Shown one piece after another: positions 17,882 to 28,100 of a stretch of 64,000 bases of DNA. Below the pieces are notes generated by a model, which worked only from the letters and a program-made list of their open reading frames with translations, did no database searches and was not told where the DNA came from. Each line of letters begins with the position of its first letter. Within the stretch, counting starts at the first letter, position 1. Source of the DNA: Bacteroidaceae bacterium (GTDB lineage: Bacteria; Bacteroidota; Bacteroidia; Bacteroidales; Bacteroidaceae); contig JAFNXM010000013.1 in assembly GCA_017383485.1 (NCBI GenBank), positions 1-64,000 on the forward strand, in the 5' to 3' direction. The translations under genes and the position numbers were made by a program.

Positions 17882-17966
17882 AAAAAAGTGCGACGGCTTG
17901 TTGAAAAAAAGTCTTAGATAATTTCAACGAGACGTCGCGAAATTTCAAAAAGGTTAGACTTTTTTT
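17882..17966. repeat. Dispersed hairpin-element family, copy B
   Basis: One half carries GTGCGACGGCTTGTTGAAA in forward sense; the second half carries CAACGAGACGTCGCGAAATT, the reverse complement of the family core, and ends in a T7 run. The two halves face each other. Confidence 0.75.
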
Positions 17967-18113
17967 CTCCATCATCCTTTTGAAGGATTCGCCGTCATGG
18001 ATGAAATGGAATAGCGCTTACCCCTCCCCCCCCGCGTAAAATGTATTTGCGGAATGCCAGAACCGCCCGACTTTCTGTCTCTTGGAATGCATTTGCCAGG
18101 GGTGACTATGTGG

Positions 18114-18184
18114 GCAAAGGTTCCCAAGGACCAATAACTTTCTCCGTTTGAAATATGAGAAAGGGGCGCCTTGGAAACCTTTGC
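18114..18184. repeat. Long nested inverted repeat
   Basis: GCAAAGGTTCCCAAGG (18114-18129) pairs with CCTTGGAAACCTTTGC (18169-18184) with one mismatch; inside it CTTTCTC (18138-18144) pairs with GAGAAAG (18157-18163). No T-run follows on either strand, so it is not a standard terminator. It lies 41 nt past the nuclease stop codon. Confidence 0.7.
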
Positions 18185-18224
18185 TGTGTATCCTTTTTTT
18201 CAAAAGGATTTGTGTGGGTCAGAT

Positions 18225-19958
18225 TTATCTCACAACGACTTTCTTGCCCTCAATGATATAGACGCCTTTGGGGAGGTGCTTTGTGCCTGAAGTCATATCT
18301 GCATTTTGGCGAACCAAGCGTCCGTCGGTGCTATAGATATTTGCTGTCTTGCTGCCGTTTTGAATGCTTTCGATAGCTGCAGAAGATGCTTGCTTGTAGA
18401 GGCAAACCTCCTGCTGAGTGCCTGTGTAGCATACAAAGCGTGGTGCAGAAACGTTGTATTGTATGCGGCGGCCGGTACTGCTCAAGGGCGAGATATGCGC
18501 ATAACCATTGTTGAAAGTGATCTTCCACTGCTCAGAGTTGGCCGAGGCTGATGTTGCGCCAAAGAGCTTGTTCTTGCTGCCTGTATAGGAGAGGTAAACG
18601 CTGGAGGAGGGGTCATAGAGTGTATAAGCATCTGCCTTGCCGCCCAACACCAGGTGATAGGGATAATCGCCGCTACCTGTTTCAGTGCTGATCGTACCAT
18701 CTGCATTGATGGTCACAGATACGGAGTTGCGTATATCCTTGCTTGTGTTGCCACCGATGCTACCCAGCGCCGTGCCATATTTTTCGCATACAATGATGTA
18801 GTTCGCGCCAACTTTCAGATCTTCGGCTGAGGTCACCTTGACATAGGTGTTGCCACTTACTTCAGTTGCCGCTTTTATGGTGTAGGTCTGTGTTACGCTT
18901 TCGCTTGTGTTGCCATCCACCACACTACGTGCTGTGATTGTCATGTCTTCGTCGATAGTGATTTCTGCTGGTGGTGTAGCAACAACATCTTCTTCGCCGT
19001 TGATGCTATAATAAATTTGGGCTCCGGTAGTAGCGCAATTGATAGTCACCACAGTGCCTTGTGCCACCATGCCGCCATCTATCGAGAATGTTGGGGCACT
19101 TGGTGCGTTGGGTTTAGGGTCTACTGGCGTACTGCCGTTGTAGTCGTTGGGATTGAATGGCGTGCTCGTTTTGCTTCCCCAAACGTATTCTTCCAAACCC
19201 GGGAAATCGACGTATGGATTTCTGTTCTTTTGGATGCTATACACGGCATTGTTGCGATCGATCTCTTTCTGGCTCACGGGGTCCTCTTTTGCCCAGCGCA
19301 GGAGCATAGTCAGCGCCCATTCTTTGTAGCAGGGATATTTGTTGCCAGCCAGCATCGGACTGCTGAAGCTGGGGAATTGTTCCTCGTAGGCCGTAGCCAT
19401 ATAGAAATAGATGCGTGCAAAGTCGCCCTTGTATTCATCGTTGGGTTCAAATACAGTGCCGCTGTATCCACTGGTCGAGCAGGGACCAAGTTTGCTCCAA
19501 CCTTGAGCCGAAGACCAAGTGGGGTTGTTGGTTTCGCCAAAAGGATAATTGCTACGGCGGCCGTTGACGTAGCCATCGGTGGGTACCAAGTGCATCAAGT
19601 CGGTGTTCATCGGCGACTTTTCGTCAAACCAACTTTTGGGGAAAGAGTGCTCACGGTTGTACACGTCGCCTTCCTTGCTGTAGTTGCCGGCTTGGTCGGT
19701 GCCAAAGGTGTAGTTGGTCACTGCGGAATACATATCCCACACTTTGCCGTCGGGGCGTACGTCAGTCTTGCGTACGTGTTCCCAGATCGAGCTGTAGGAT
19801 AGGGTGGTGTGGCTAGCGATGACTTTGCACAGCGCTGTCTTCAGCCCAGCACCTGTCTGACCCTTTGCCGAGGTGTAGTAGCCTGCTGGTGCTTGTGCCA
19901 ATCCTGTTGCGATAAATGCAACAAATAGCATGGCGGTGGTAAATGATTTTCTAAGCAT
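18225..19958 (-). CDS. Secreted endonuclease I family nuclease, T9SS cargo
   Basis: 577 residues. Signal peptide 1-21. The endonuclease I (EndA/NucM, His-Me finger) domain covers roughly 25-265, with VYNREHSFPKSWF as the catalytic finger, DLMHLVPTDGYVNGRRSNYPFG, GDFARIYFYMATAY and RNNAVYSIQKNRNPYVDFP. A chitobiase-type C-terminal beta domain follows (~285-365; YYSINGEEDVVATPPAEITI), then another beta domain and a short T9SS sorting tail (NIYSTDGRLVRQ ... PKGVYIIEGKKVVVR). A surface or released DNase could provide phosphate and nucleosides or break extracellular DNA. No promoter of the TAnnTTTG type was found just upstream. Confidence 0.9.
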   Translation of the reverse strand: MLRKSFTTAMLFVAFIATGLAQAPAGYYTSAKGQTGAGLKTALCKVIASHTTLSYSSIWEHVRKTDVRPDGKVWDMYSAVTNYTFGTDQAGNYSKEGDVYNREHSFPKSWFDEKSPMNTDLMHLVPTDGYVNGRRSNYPFGETNNPTWSSAQGWSKLGPCSTSGYSGTVFEPNDEYKGDFARIYFYMATAYEEQFPSFSSPMLAGNKYPCYKEWALTMLLRWAKEDPVSQKEIDRNNAVYSIQKNRNPYVDFPGLEEYVWGSKTSTPFNPNDYNGSTPVDPKPNAPSAPTFSIDGGMVAQGTVVTINCATTGAQIYYSINGEEDVVATPPAEITIDEDMTITARSVVDGNTSESVTQTYTIKAATEVSGNTYVKVTSAEDLKVGANYIIVCEKYGTALGSIGGNTSKDIRNSVSVTINADGTISTETGSGDYPYHLVLGGKADAYTLYDPSSSVYLSYTGSKNKLFGATSASANSEQWKITFNNGYAHISPLSSTGRRIQYNVSAPRFVCYTGTQQEVCLYKQASSAAIESIQNGSKTANIYSTDGRLVRQNADMTSGTKHLPKGVYIIEGKKVVVR

Positions 19959-20038
19959 AATTTGCTGAATGTGTTATCTTGTTCTATGTTGTTGAAAATA
20001 GTTCTTTTTGTTGACGACGAGGAGACCCTTATCGCTTG

Positions 20039-20788
20039 CTACTTAGTCCATATCTTCCATGCTGCCAGTGCTTGCAGACGCAACATCTCAGCGCCATTTT
20101 TCGTGGCAGCGCCTTGCTTTTTGCCAATATGCAGGAATAGTGTTTCGGCAGGGTTGTAGACGAGGTCGTAGAGCAGGTGCTTTTCGTTGACCAATTCATA
20201 GGGGATGTCGGGGCAAGTGTCCACATTGGGCGTAGTGCCGAGTGGTGTACAGTTGACCACGATTTGGCAACGTTCCATCCAGTCGGGTGTGATGTGGTCG
20301 TAGGTCAGGATGCCAGGCTGCGCTTTGCGGCTGACCTGATGTGGAGCAATGCCCATCTTCTTCAGCACATACATCACAGCTTTTGCTGCTCCGCCAGTAC
20401 CCAGGACTAATGCCTCGCGATGGTGCGCACGCAGACAGGGCAACAGGGATTGCTCGAAACCCACGACGTCGGTGTTGTAGCCCGTCAGGATCGGGTTGCC
20501 GCCCACCCATTCAACCCGTACGGTGTTCACAGCGCCTACCTTTTGCGCCTCGGGACTGATATGGTCCAACAGGGGCAGGATGGCTTCTTTGTAGGGTATG
20601 GTGACGTTGAATCCGCGCAGATTGGGATGCTCCAGCAGTACGTCTGTCAGCAGATTGATATCGGGAATCTCAAAGTTGAGGTATTCGGCTGGGATGCCTT
20701 CCTTGGCGAACTTCTCGGTAAAGAAAGGGCGGGAAAAACTGTGCCCGAGCGGATAGCCCAATAGCCCATAGGTGTCGATAGGAGTCAT
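20039..20788 (-). CDS. aroE: Shikimate dehydrogenase
   Basis: 249 residues. The substrate domain begins YGLLGYPLGHSFSRPFF and includes FNVTIPYKEA with catalytic Lys67; the NADP-binding part has LVLGTGGAAKAVMYVL. It reduces 3-dehydroshikimate to shikimate in aromatic amino acid synthesis. It lies 12 nt after menG on the same strand, so the two are an operon. Confidence 0.95.
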   Translation of the reverse strand: MTPIDTYGLLGYPLGHSFSRPFFTEKFAKEGIPAEYLNFEIPDINLLTDVLLEHPNLRGFNVTIPYKEAILPLLDHISPEAQKVGAVNTVRVEWVGGNPILTGYNTDVVGFEQSLLPCLRAHHREALVLGTGGAAKAVMYVLKKMGIAPHQVSRKAQPGILTYDHITPDWMERCQIVVNCTPLGTTPNVDTCPDIPYELVNEKHLLYDLVYNPAETLFLHIGKKQGAATKNGAEMLRLQALAAWKIWTK

Positions 20789-20800
20789 AGATGAGTGGAA

Positions 20801-21538
20801 TTACTTCTTAGCCGTGTACATGGTGCTCAGGCCAAAGGTGAAGCGCTTGAACGCTACATCGCGATAGCCCGCTTTTTCCAGAATCTGTTGCATCTCTTCG
20901 CCTTGTGGAAAGGCTTCCATCGTGGCGGGCAGGTAACTGTAGGCGCGCTTGTCCTTGGAGATCATCCAGCCGACCAGTGGCATAAAGGCGTGGGAGTAGA
21001 GCCAAAACAATTGGCGCATAGGGAAACGGCGCGGCGCAGTCAGTTCGATGATGACCAGACGGCCATTCTTTTTCAATACGCGGCGCATCTCGCTCAATCC
21101 CTTGTCCAGGTCGGGAAAGTTGCGCACACCATAGGCTACGGTGATGGCATCAAATTGGTCATCGTCGAGGCTCAATGCCATGCAGTCGTCCTTTTGAAAC
21201 TTTACGACGTTGGCCAAACCGCCCTGCAACACTTTCTTGCGGCCCACATCCAGCATGCCTTCGGAAATGTCCACGCCCAATAGCGAATCGGGGTTGAGCA
21301 TCCTGGCAGCAAGGATGGCAAAGTCGCCCGTACCTGTAGCGACGTCGAGCATACGCTTGGGTGCAAATGGTTTCAGCGTATTGATAGCCGCACGGCGCCA
21401 ACGCTTGTCGATACCCATCGAAAGGCAGTGGTTCAGCAGGTCGTAGGAGTGAGCAATGTTGTCGAACATTTGCTCTACTTGTGCCCCTTTTTCGCCCTCG
21501 GCGGTATAGGGCTTTATCTCTTCTTGTTTGTATGCCAT
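20801..21538 (-). CDS. menG: Demethylmenaquinone methyltransferase
   Basis: 245 residues of the UbiE/MenG family: [25 protein letters not shown] at the N-terminus, the SAM-binding motif [15 protein letters not shown] (64-78), and [20 protein letters not shown]. The final step of menaquinone synthesis is the likely role, consistent with menA elsewhere in the window. First gene of the menG-aroE pair. Confidence 0.95.
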   Translation of the reverse strand: MAYKQEEIKPYTAEGEKGAQVEQMFDNIAHSYDLLNHCLSMGIDKRWRRAAINTLKPFAPKRMLDVATGTGDFAILAARMLNPDSLLGVDISEGMLDVGRKKVLQGGLANVVKFQKDDCMALSLDDDQFDAITVAYGVRNFPDLDKGLSEMRRVLKKNGRLVIIELTAPRRFPMRQLFWLYSHAFMPLVGWMISKDKRAYSYLPATMEAFPQGEEMQQILEKAGYRDVAFKRFTFGLSTMYTAKK

Positions 21539-21563
21539 GATTGATAATTCTCTAAATCTGTGG

Positions 21564-21571
21564 CAAAGTTA
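21564..21571 (-). promoter_or_regulatory. Promoter -7 element of menG-aroE
   Basis: TAACTTTG on the minus strand, about 26 nt before the menG start codon. Confidence 0.65.
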
Positions 21572-21803
21572 ACGATTTTCTTTATATATACATATATGTG
21601 TGCGAGCGAAGAATCCCACAGATTGCACCGAAGATGTGATTTTGTTCCTTCCTTTTCGCATTTTTAGAGGTCTGCTTAAAGCTCCACGTATCACGGGTAT
21701 CACAGGTATTCTACAGATCCAAAAGATTCGTGTAAAAACAAGGCAGTCCAAAGATTCCGAGAGATACACGAGATACGCTGGGAATAAGGCCATAATTTAC
21801 ATC

Positions 21804-21830
21804 AAAAAAGCGATCACCGAAGTGACCGCT
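21804..21830 (-). terminator. Terminator after the small acidic protein gene
   Basis: Minus strand: AGCGGTCAC, loop TTCG, GTGATCGCT, then six T. The stem has one G-T wobble. Confidence 0.85.
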
Positions 21831-21869
21831 TTCGAATAATAAGTTTAGCGTAAAGATGATAGGACGGAA

Positions 21870-22049
21870 TTACTCCCAATAAGTATCCCAGTCATTTTCG
21901 TCACGCCTACTGGTGTTGAAATCGTCATCCGTACCGGGCGTGTCGTTACCATCCATTCCTTCGCTTGGAATGGTGAAAGAGGTCGCCAATACAGATTCGA
22001 GCGAGAGGGTTACTTCTACAATCTCTGGTTTGATATATTCTTTCTTCAT
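21870..22049 (-). CDS. Small acidic protein, MKKxYxxPxxxxxxL type, unknown function
   Basis: 59 residues from the ATG at 22049 (an upstream ATG at 22088 gives an implausible basic extension). It starts MKKEYIKPEIVEVTLSLES, a pattern I recall from many tiny Bacteroidetes proteins, and continues into an Asp/Asn-rich tail ending NDWDTYWE. There is no signal peptide, membrane segment or cysteine. It lies 67 nt downstream of the giant LRR gene on the same strand with the terminator directly behind, so it is likely the last gene of that transcript. It may be a precursor-like or chaperone-like peptide; function is not known. Confidence 0.68.
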   Translation of the reverse strand: MKKEYIKPEIVEVTLSLESVLATSFTIPSEGMDGNDTPGTDDDFNTSRRDENDWDTYWE

Positions 22050-22116
22050 AAGTCTCTTGTTGAAATATCCACGGATGACCATTGCCACCCGTGGATGATG
22101 GATGAAATATTACCGC

Positions 22117-25100
22117 TTAGAAGAGCACTTTCTTCTTGTTGATGATGTAGATGTGTCCTTTTTGTGGAGTCAAAACGCGACGGCCTTGCAGGTCGTAGAT
22201 TCGAGCGTCTTCTTGCTCCTTGTCCGTCTCCACCTGATCGATGAAAGTGGTGCCATCTTCAGACTCTTCGCCCACCAGAATCATACGCATAGTTTGTGCA
22301 TTCTGACCACTGATTTCAACAGGCGAACCATCTTTGTTGGACATTGACAAATACAGACGGAAAGGCACCAACGAAGCTTCCAATCCCATCTTCTGCCATT
22401 GTCCCTTCTTGTTGACTGCGTAGACATAATTGCTGTCGTTCAACTCGGCACTTACGGTCTTATTATAAAGACCCTTCACGACATATTCCATATAAGCAGA
22501 AGAGCAAGTTACCGCAGTGCGATACTCGGGTGCAGTATTGTACAACATGGTATTGTGCTGAGCGATATCCAACTGCTTTGCTATTTCATTTTTAGGACGG
22601 ATGACATAGGGGTGGTGCGCTTTGAGTTTAGTGTTAACCTTCTTGACCTTAATGATTTCGACATCCCAACCATCAAGTTCACCATCGTCGTCTAAATCAT
22701 AACTGCGAATATCGTTGATGTATGCCACATCGTAGTTGTCCAGGAGGTCCTCGGTCAACTCAACTTTGAATGGTACATAGAGCGCATTCCAAGCATCGTT
22801 GAGCGTGCGTGTGTAGTTCAGGTCTCTGACGATCTTGTCCTTCGCTACCTCGTACTCGGTCAAGGTGCCGTCTGCGATGAGCTCATACTCTATCATGTCC
22901 TCAATCATCAATACCTGCTCAGGTCTGATGTCGCGGTCTGACTGCATATAAGCGCGGTAGGGGAGTAATGCCTGGCCGCTATGAATATTCCAGTAGTTGT
23001 TTGCGCCTAAAAGATACAGGTCGTAGCACTCTATATCCTCTGCAGAAGTAGCAGACAGTGTACCGATCATATGATAGTTGCCAACTACTGTTTCAGGCAT
23101 ATTGTTTGGACGGGCAGATACTGTAGTTTCCACTTCAGTGCCGATCGTCATATCTTCGTCTGGCAGGATAATATATGGCGTGTAAGCCTTCATTACCTTT
23201 GTTACAGGTGATACGGTGATAGTCTCGTGGGTGCTGCTTGTCATTTCATAGACAATCATACCATATGGCACCTCCATATCGAAGGGCAGACAGAGCGTAG
23301 TTCTTTCGTTTCCTACAAATACGCGGTCGAAACTGATAGAACTTGCCTTGAATGCACGAGGTGCGTCAAAGCCAGCATTTTCCGACAAGAGCATACGGTC
23401 GCACTTCAAATCCCCCTCGCTGCCATATACCACATTGGTATAGCCTGTGCCAGCGAAGTTTTCTGGAGCATAAATGAGTGTGTGATCGGCGAAGCCCATT
23501 GTGCCGATATTGCTTTCGGTGAGTACACCTGCTTCTGTACAAGCGGCGAAGTCAGCCCATTGCAATTGGTCGTTTGCCGCAAAGGCACCAGCTTCTACTT
23601 GCTTGAGCGTCGCTGGTAGTTTGATCTTTTGCAAGTTAGTCAACGAAGCCAATGTGGTAGACTTGAGAGTGTCGACAGAAGTCTTTTCCAATGAAGTCAA
23701 ATCCTTCACCCCTGTGTGGTAGTCAAACCAGCCGTCTACATCGGTCATACCCTGCAATTGGTCAGTGCTCATTACTGCGCGTGAACCATAAGCGCGGAAT
23801 ACTTCGTCGTCAGTAAAATTGGTGCAGACTTCCTTGGCATGTGATGTATACTCGGTATCTGTCACATAGTTTTGGTAGAGACCTGTGGGAACATACATCT
23901 TTTCTACTTGATAGGGTTGGTCTGAGATAGGATCAGTAAAGGCATCACTGTCCAATGTAGGTTTTTGACGGCAAAGGAATACCAGATTCTTGAGGTTCTT
24001 GCACGCTCCGAATGCATCGTTGCCAATCACTGTTGTAGCATCACCCACCACGATGGTCTCGATGTTCAGACAGTCATAGAATGCATTGTCGTCGATCTTT
24101 GTGACATCCTTTGGTAGGATGATGGTTTGCAACTTATCGAGTTTCCAGAACATATGTTCGGGAATTTCATTGTTTTGCTTAACATAGTCATTTTTACCCT
24201 TTCTGTTGAAGCAGATGTCGTTGAGGTCGGTGCAGATAGTAGCATCATAGAGGTCGAGATAGGTCATACGAGCCAATGCCACTTCGTCGGCATCTTCCTC
24301 ATCTCGACCACCAAGCATACGCAATACGGCGATGTCCTTACCATTGATATATCCTTTTACCTTCAAGGCTTTAATGCTGATGAAGTCGCCACTAATGCGA
24401 CCTACATCGCTAGGTGTATCCATTTCCACAGTGAAACCAAGTGCTTCGCCCAGTTTTCCTGGCTCTGGCACTGTGACGACCTTGATCTCGTCTTTGCTTT
24501 CTTTGAATCCTTGAATATGGTTGGCATATTGTGGCCAAGCCTTACGATAGTCTTCTTCCTTGCCTGGAGTGACATAGATAACAAAGTTTTCAGGAAGATC
24601 CTTGAATGCATCGGTAGCCAGGCCTGGGATAGTATCGCAAATAGCATTGATAGTAGTCAGTGAAGTACAGCCAGTGAAGGCATTCACAGTAATCGTATCA
24701 ACACTGTATGGGAGCGCCACTTCCATCAAATTAGAGCATCCATTCAACGAATGTTCTCCGAGTTCTGTCACATTCGAAGCCACCATCAGCTCGTTGAACT
24801 TGGTGATTTCGGTGTTGCCGTTCACTATATTTTCCACATTCTTCATGCTTGCCATCTCCATCAGCGTGAAGATTCTTTTTTCTGCCAAAGCATGTATCAG
24901 GGCATCGTTCTCGAATGGCGAAACTATAGAGTCTCCACGAGTATAATAAGCATGACTACCCGAGAGATGCTCGCGAATAGCATTGGTAGTGTAGAAGACC
25001 TTGATAGTCTTGTCTTTTGACCAAGCATTGGCATCGGTAGTAGGTACTTCATTGCAGAGCAAGATCACTTCTTGCAATTTAGGACTGTCGTGGGTAACTT

Positions 25101-28100
25101 TCTTACCAATGCTCTTAATATTGTCGCCGATGACCAGACGACTCAAAGCGTTACAGTGGTTGAATGCGTATTCCTTAATCTTTGTAGCGCTCTTTGGCAA
25201 AATCAAAGTTTCAAGCACATCCAATTGCCAGAACATATAGGTGTCGATGCAATTGTCCTCGGTGATGCGGTCGTTTGAACCATCTTGGTTGTAGTCCTCG
25301 CCACCTGCCTTGATATCTGCATCGTAGAGGTCGAGGTATTTCAAGTTGCGAGCACGAGTCACTTCGGCATTGTTGACATCGCGACCACCCATATGGCGAA
25401 TAACACCGATGTCGGTACCATTGATAGGACCAGAGATCTTCAATTTGTCGTACTTGTGGTAGTTACCGCTAATGGTAAGTGGATCTGTGCCAGTGATGGT
25501 GAGACCCAACTTTTCAGCCAATGTACCAGGCTCTGTCAAGGTTACCTCGAAGATGCCGGTATGCTTTTCGCTGACACTTTGAATGTGGTCTGCATAATCT
25601 GGCCAAGCAGTTTTGTAAGCTTCAACCGATTCCGCAGGTACATATATTTTGTAATTGTTGGGTAATGCTGCAAACACATCTGTACCCAAACTTGCTGGTG
25701 TAGCAGATTGGAAGGTAACGCGACTCAAACTTGCACAGCTCTTGAATGCTTCATCACTAATCGTATTCACAGATTCTGGAATGACGACATCATCAAGCAA
25801 AGCACAATTATAAAAGGCTTGCTTTCCGATAGTTTGAAGGGTCGTAGGTAATTCTATACCTTGCAATTTAGTACAATCCTTGAACCAATAATCTCCTACA
25901 TAATCGAGATTTATGCATTCGAATGCCTTGAATTCATGGAATGCATCCAATGCTTTTCCTTGGAACTTGCCATTCAGCGCAGCGGGATCGGTCACCTGCA
26001 TCACATCATAGATGTCATAACTACCGCCCATCACTGGCGAAGAATATCTCATACCGCAATCCCCCAGCACGCTCATCAGGGTGGGATCTTCAGTCATGAT
26101 GAAGCTGGGGAGGAAACGGTCCTTGTACTTCACCCAAGTTGTATCTGCTTCGAACTCCTCTACGGCAGTAGTCACCATCTTTACCTTGAACTTAGGACAG
26201 TCTTTGAAGACATCCTTGCCCAGCATCACGCGATAGGGAGCCATAGGTTCTACGCTATTGCCGCCATCGGTGCGGAAGTAGAGCATATTGATGTGTTCCA
26301 AGTTAGGACAATTAGCGAATGCTGAATCCTGGAGCACGACTTCGAGGTCGGTATAAGCGTCACCTGTAGCACCAAAGCCCTTGAGGTCGAACATTGAGAT
26401 ACCTTTCAATGTTTCGCTGCCATAGAATGCCTTTTTAGCAACATAGTCGAGCTTGTAGTTATGGTTGATACCTATATCGTTGACAAGTCCCACTTCGCCA
26501 TTTTGGCTTGCCATATCGCCATTTTGGCCAATGATGTGCAGGTGCTCGATCGTGTGTCCTCCGATATAGCTTTGCTTCTTTTGAGAGTTGTTTTCGAAAC
26601 TATAACTATATTGTGCACCAAAATCGGTGAAGTCCACTGGCTCTTCTATATCAACTACTTCGAAGTTGTCCACATACTTCCCCCATACGGGATTTTCCGC
26701 AAAATCTTCGTACTTTTCTCTACCAATGCGAATCTTTAGTTTGCTCATGTCGCAATCTTCGAAAATATCCTCGCCACAAACGATAAAGTTTTCGGGACCG
26801 AGTGCTACATCGCGATTGGTCGCGTTGCTGTGCATAATCAAGTTCAAAGTCTCAAGGTTAGAACATCCCTTGAATGCCTTGTCAGGGATAAGGATTGTCA
26901 TAGGGGCATACATCTCGCCTGTATTCACGTCCTTGAAGTTGATGGTCTTGAGGTTCGTCTTGTTGTGAAAAGCAGTATTTCCTATGGACACAGTTTTGTA
27001 GTTGTAAGCAGAACCAATATCGTTGTACAGCGTCACGGTTTCTTGATCTGCCACCTCCTTCACATACATATGATAGATAGTGTGCTTACACTCTGTCATC
27101 AACCACTGTCCTTGCAATGCCCAGGTTGGATTGCGGTGTGTCTTCTTACCAACCGTATTGGCTACATAGGTCAAGCCACCCACACCTGCAGCCGAAGCAG
27201 CAGATATACCCGCAGCCATCATGTAATAGGAGTAGTTTGTCACAGCAGCTGCCACCGCAACTTCTTTTGCTGCCAAGGCAGTAGATGCAATAGAAACATT
27301 ATTCAGAGCTGTAGTCAATGCAGTACTGCTAATGCTACTGAGAGTCATACCTGGCTGCCAAGTGGCATTAATTATAGTCGTTAATTTTGCAGTTTCACTC
27401 AATGCCGTTTGAACCGCTGCATTAAGCGTAGCTTGAGCTGTATTGATTGCAGTCTGTCTGGCTGCTTCTGCAGTGAGTTGCGCAGCTGCTTTGGCAGAAG
27501 TTGTCGCTGCATTGGCTGATCCCCAAGTAGCAATCGCTATGGCCACTTCCACACCAATAATGGCTGCATTCCACCATGAAGATTGCAAACGCGTCAATTC
27601 TGAAGTTGGTAAGCTGTTTAATGACTTAGATGCATAATCATAAGTCACACCTTCGTGGGTGATGGGATCGTAGATTGTGGGCATATAGTCTGATGCCACA
27701 ATTTTGTCAGCATATTGACTCCAGTTGGGGTCAGAGATATACATGTCGTATAGTTGTGGAGCCACTACGATACGGAAGTCCTGGTGGCAACCATCGAAGA
27801 CATCGCTGCCTACCAATACATCCGTCGGATACAACATCTCATAGCGATTATCTCCATCTGTGGCAAGGTAATACATGTTGAACTCCTTCAGATTATTACA
27901 ATTTTGGAAGGCACCGTCATGTATCACCATCTTCAGTCGTGTATTGGCATTATCTAATCCAGATGCGCAGTCTTCGAACACTACTTTTTGGATATTCTCG
28001 TTGCCTTGAAGCGCTGTGCTGTTGATGGCTATGGTCTTATAATTGTAGGTGGTACCAATGTCATTGTAGATACGCATTTCACCATTAGCGGCAGCGATCT

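Larger units (their letters stand above)
17547..18224. other. Intergenic region between the nuclease gene and purM
   Basis: 678 bp holding the purM promoter, a minus-strand terminator (17774-17812), hairpin-family copy B (17882-17966), a C-tract near 18021-18034 and a long nested inverted repeat (18114-18184). The short minus-strand ORF at 18018-18203 runs over the inverted repeat and is not accepted as a gene. Confidence 0.75.
21539..21869. other. Intergenic region upstream of menG
   Basis: Holds the menG promoter and the terminator of the small-protein gene. In between are only imperfect short direct repeats such as ATCACGGGTATCACAGGTAT; no gene is seen. Confidence 0.7.

Noticed and set aside
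18018..18203. 61-codon minus-strand reading frame
   Set aside because: Runs through a nested inverted repeat and a C-tract; more likely repeat sequence than a gene.
19017..19802. 261-codon plus-strand reading frame inside the nuclease gene
   Set aside because: Antisense to the endonuclease I domain, with no promoter or ribosome site.
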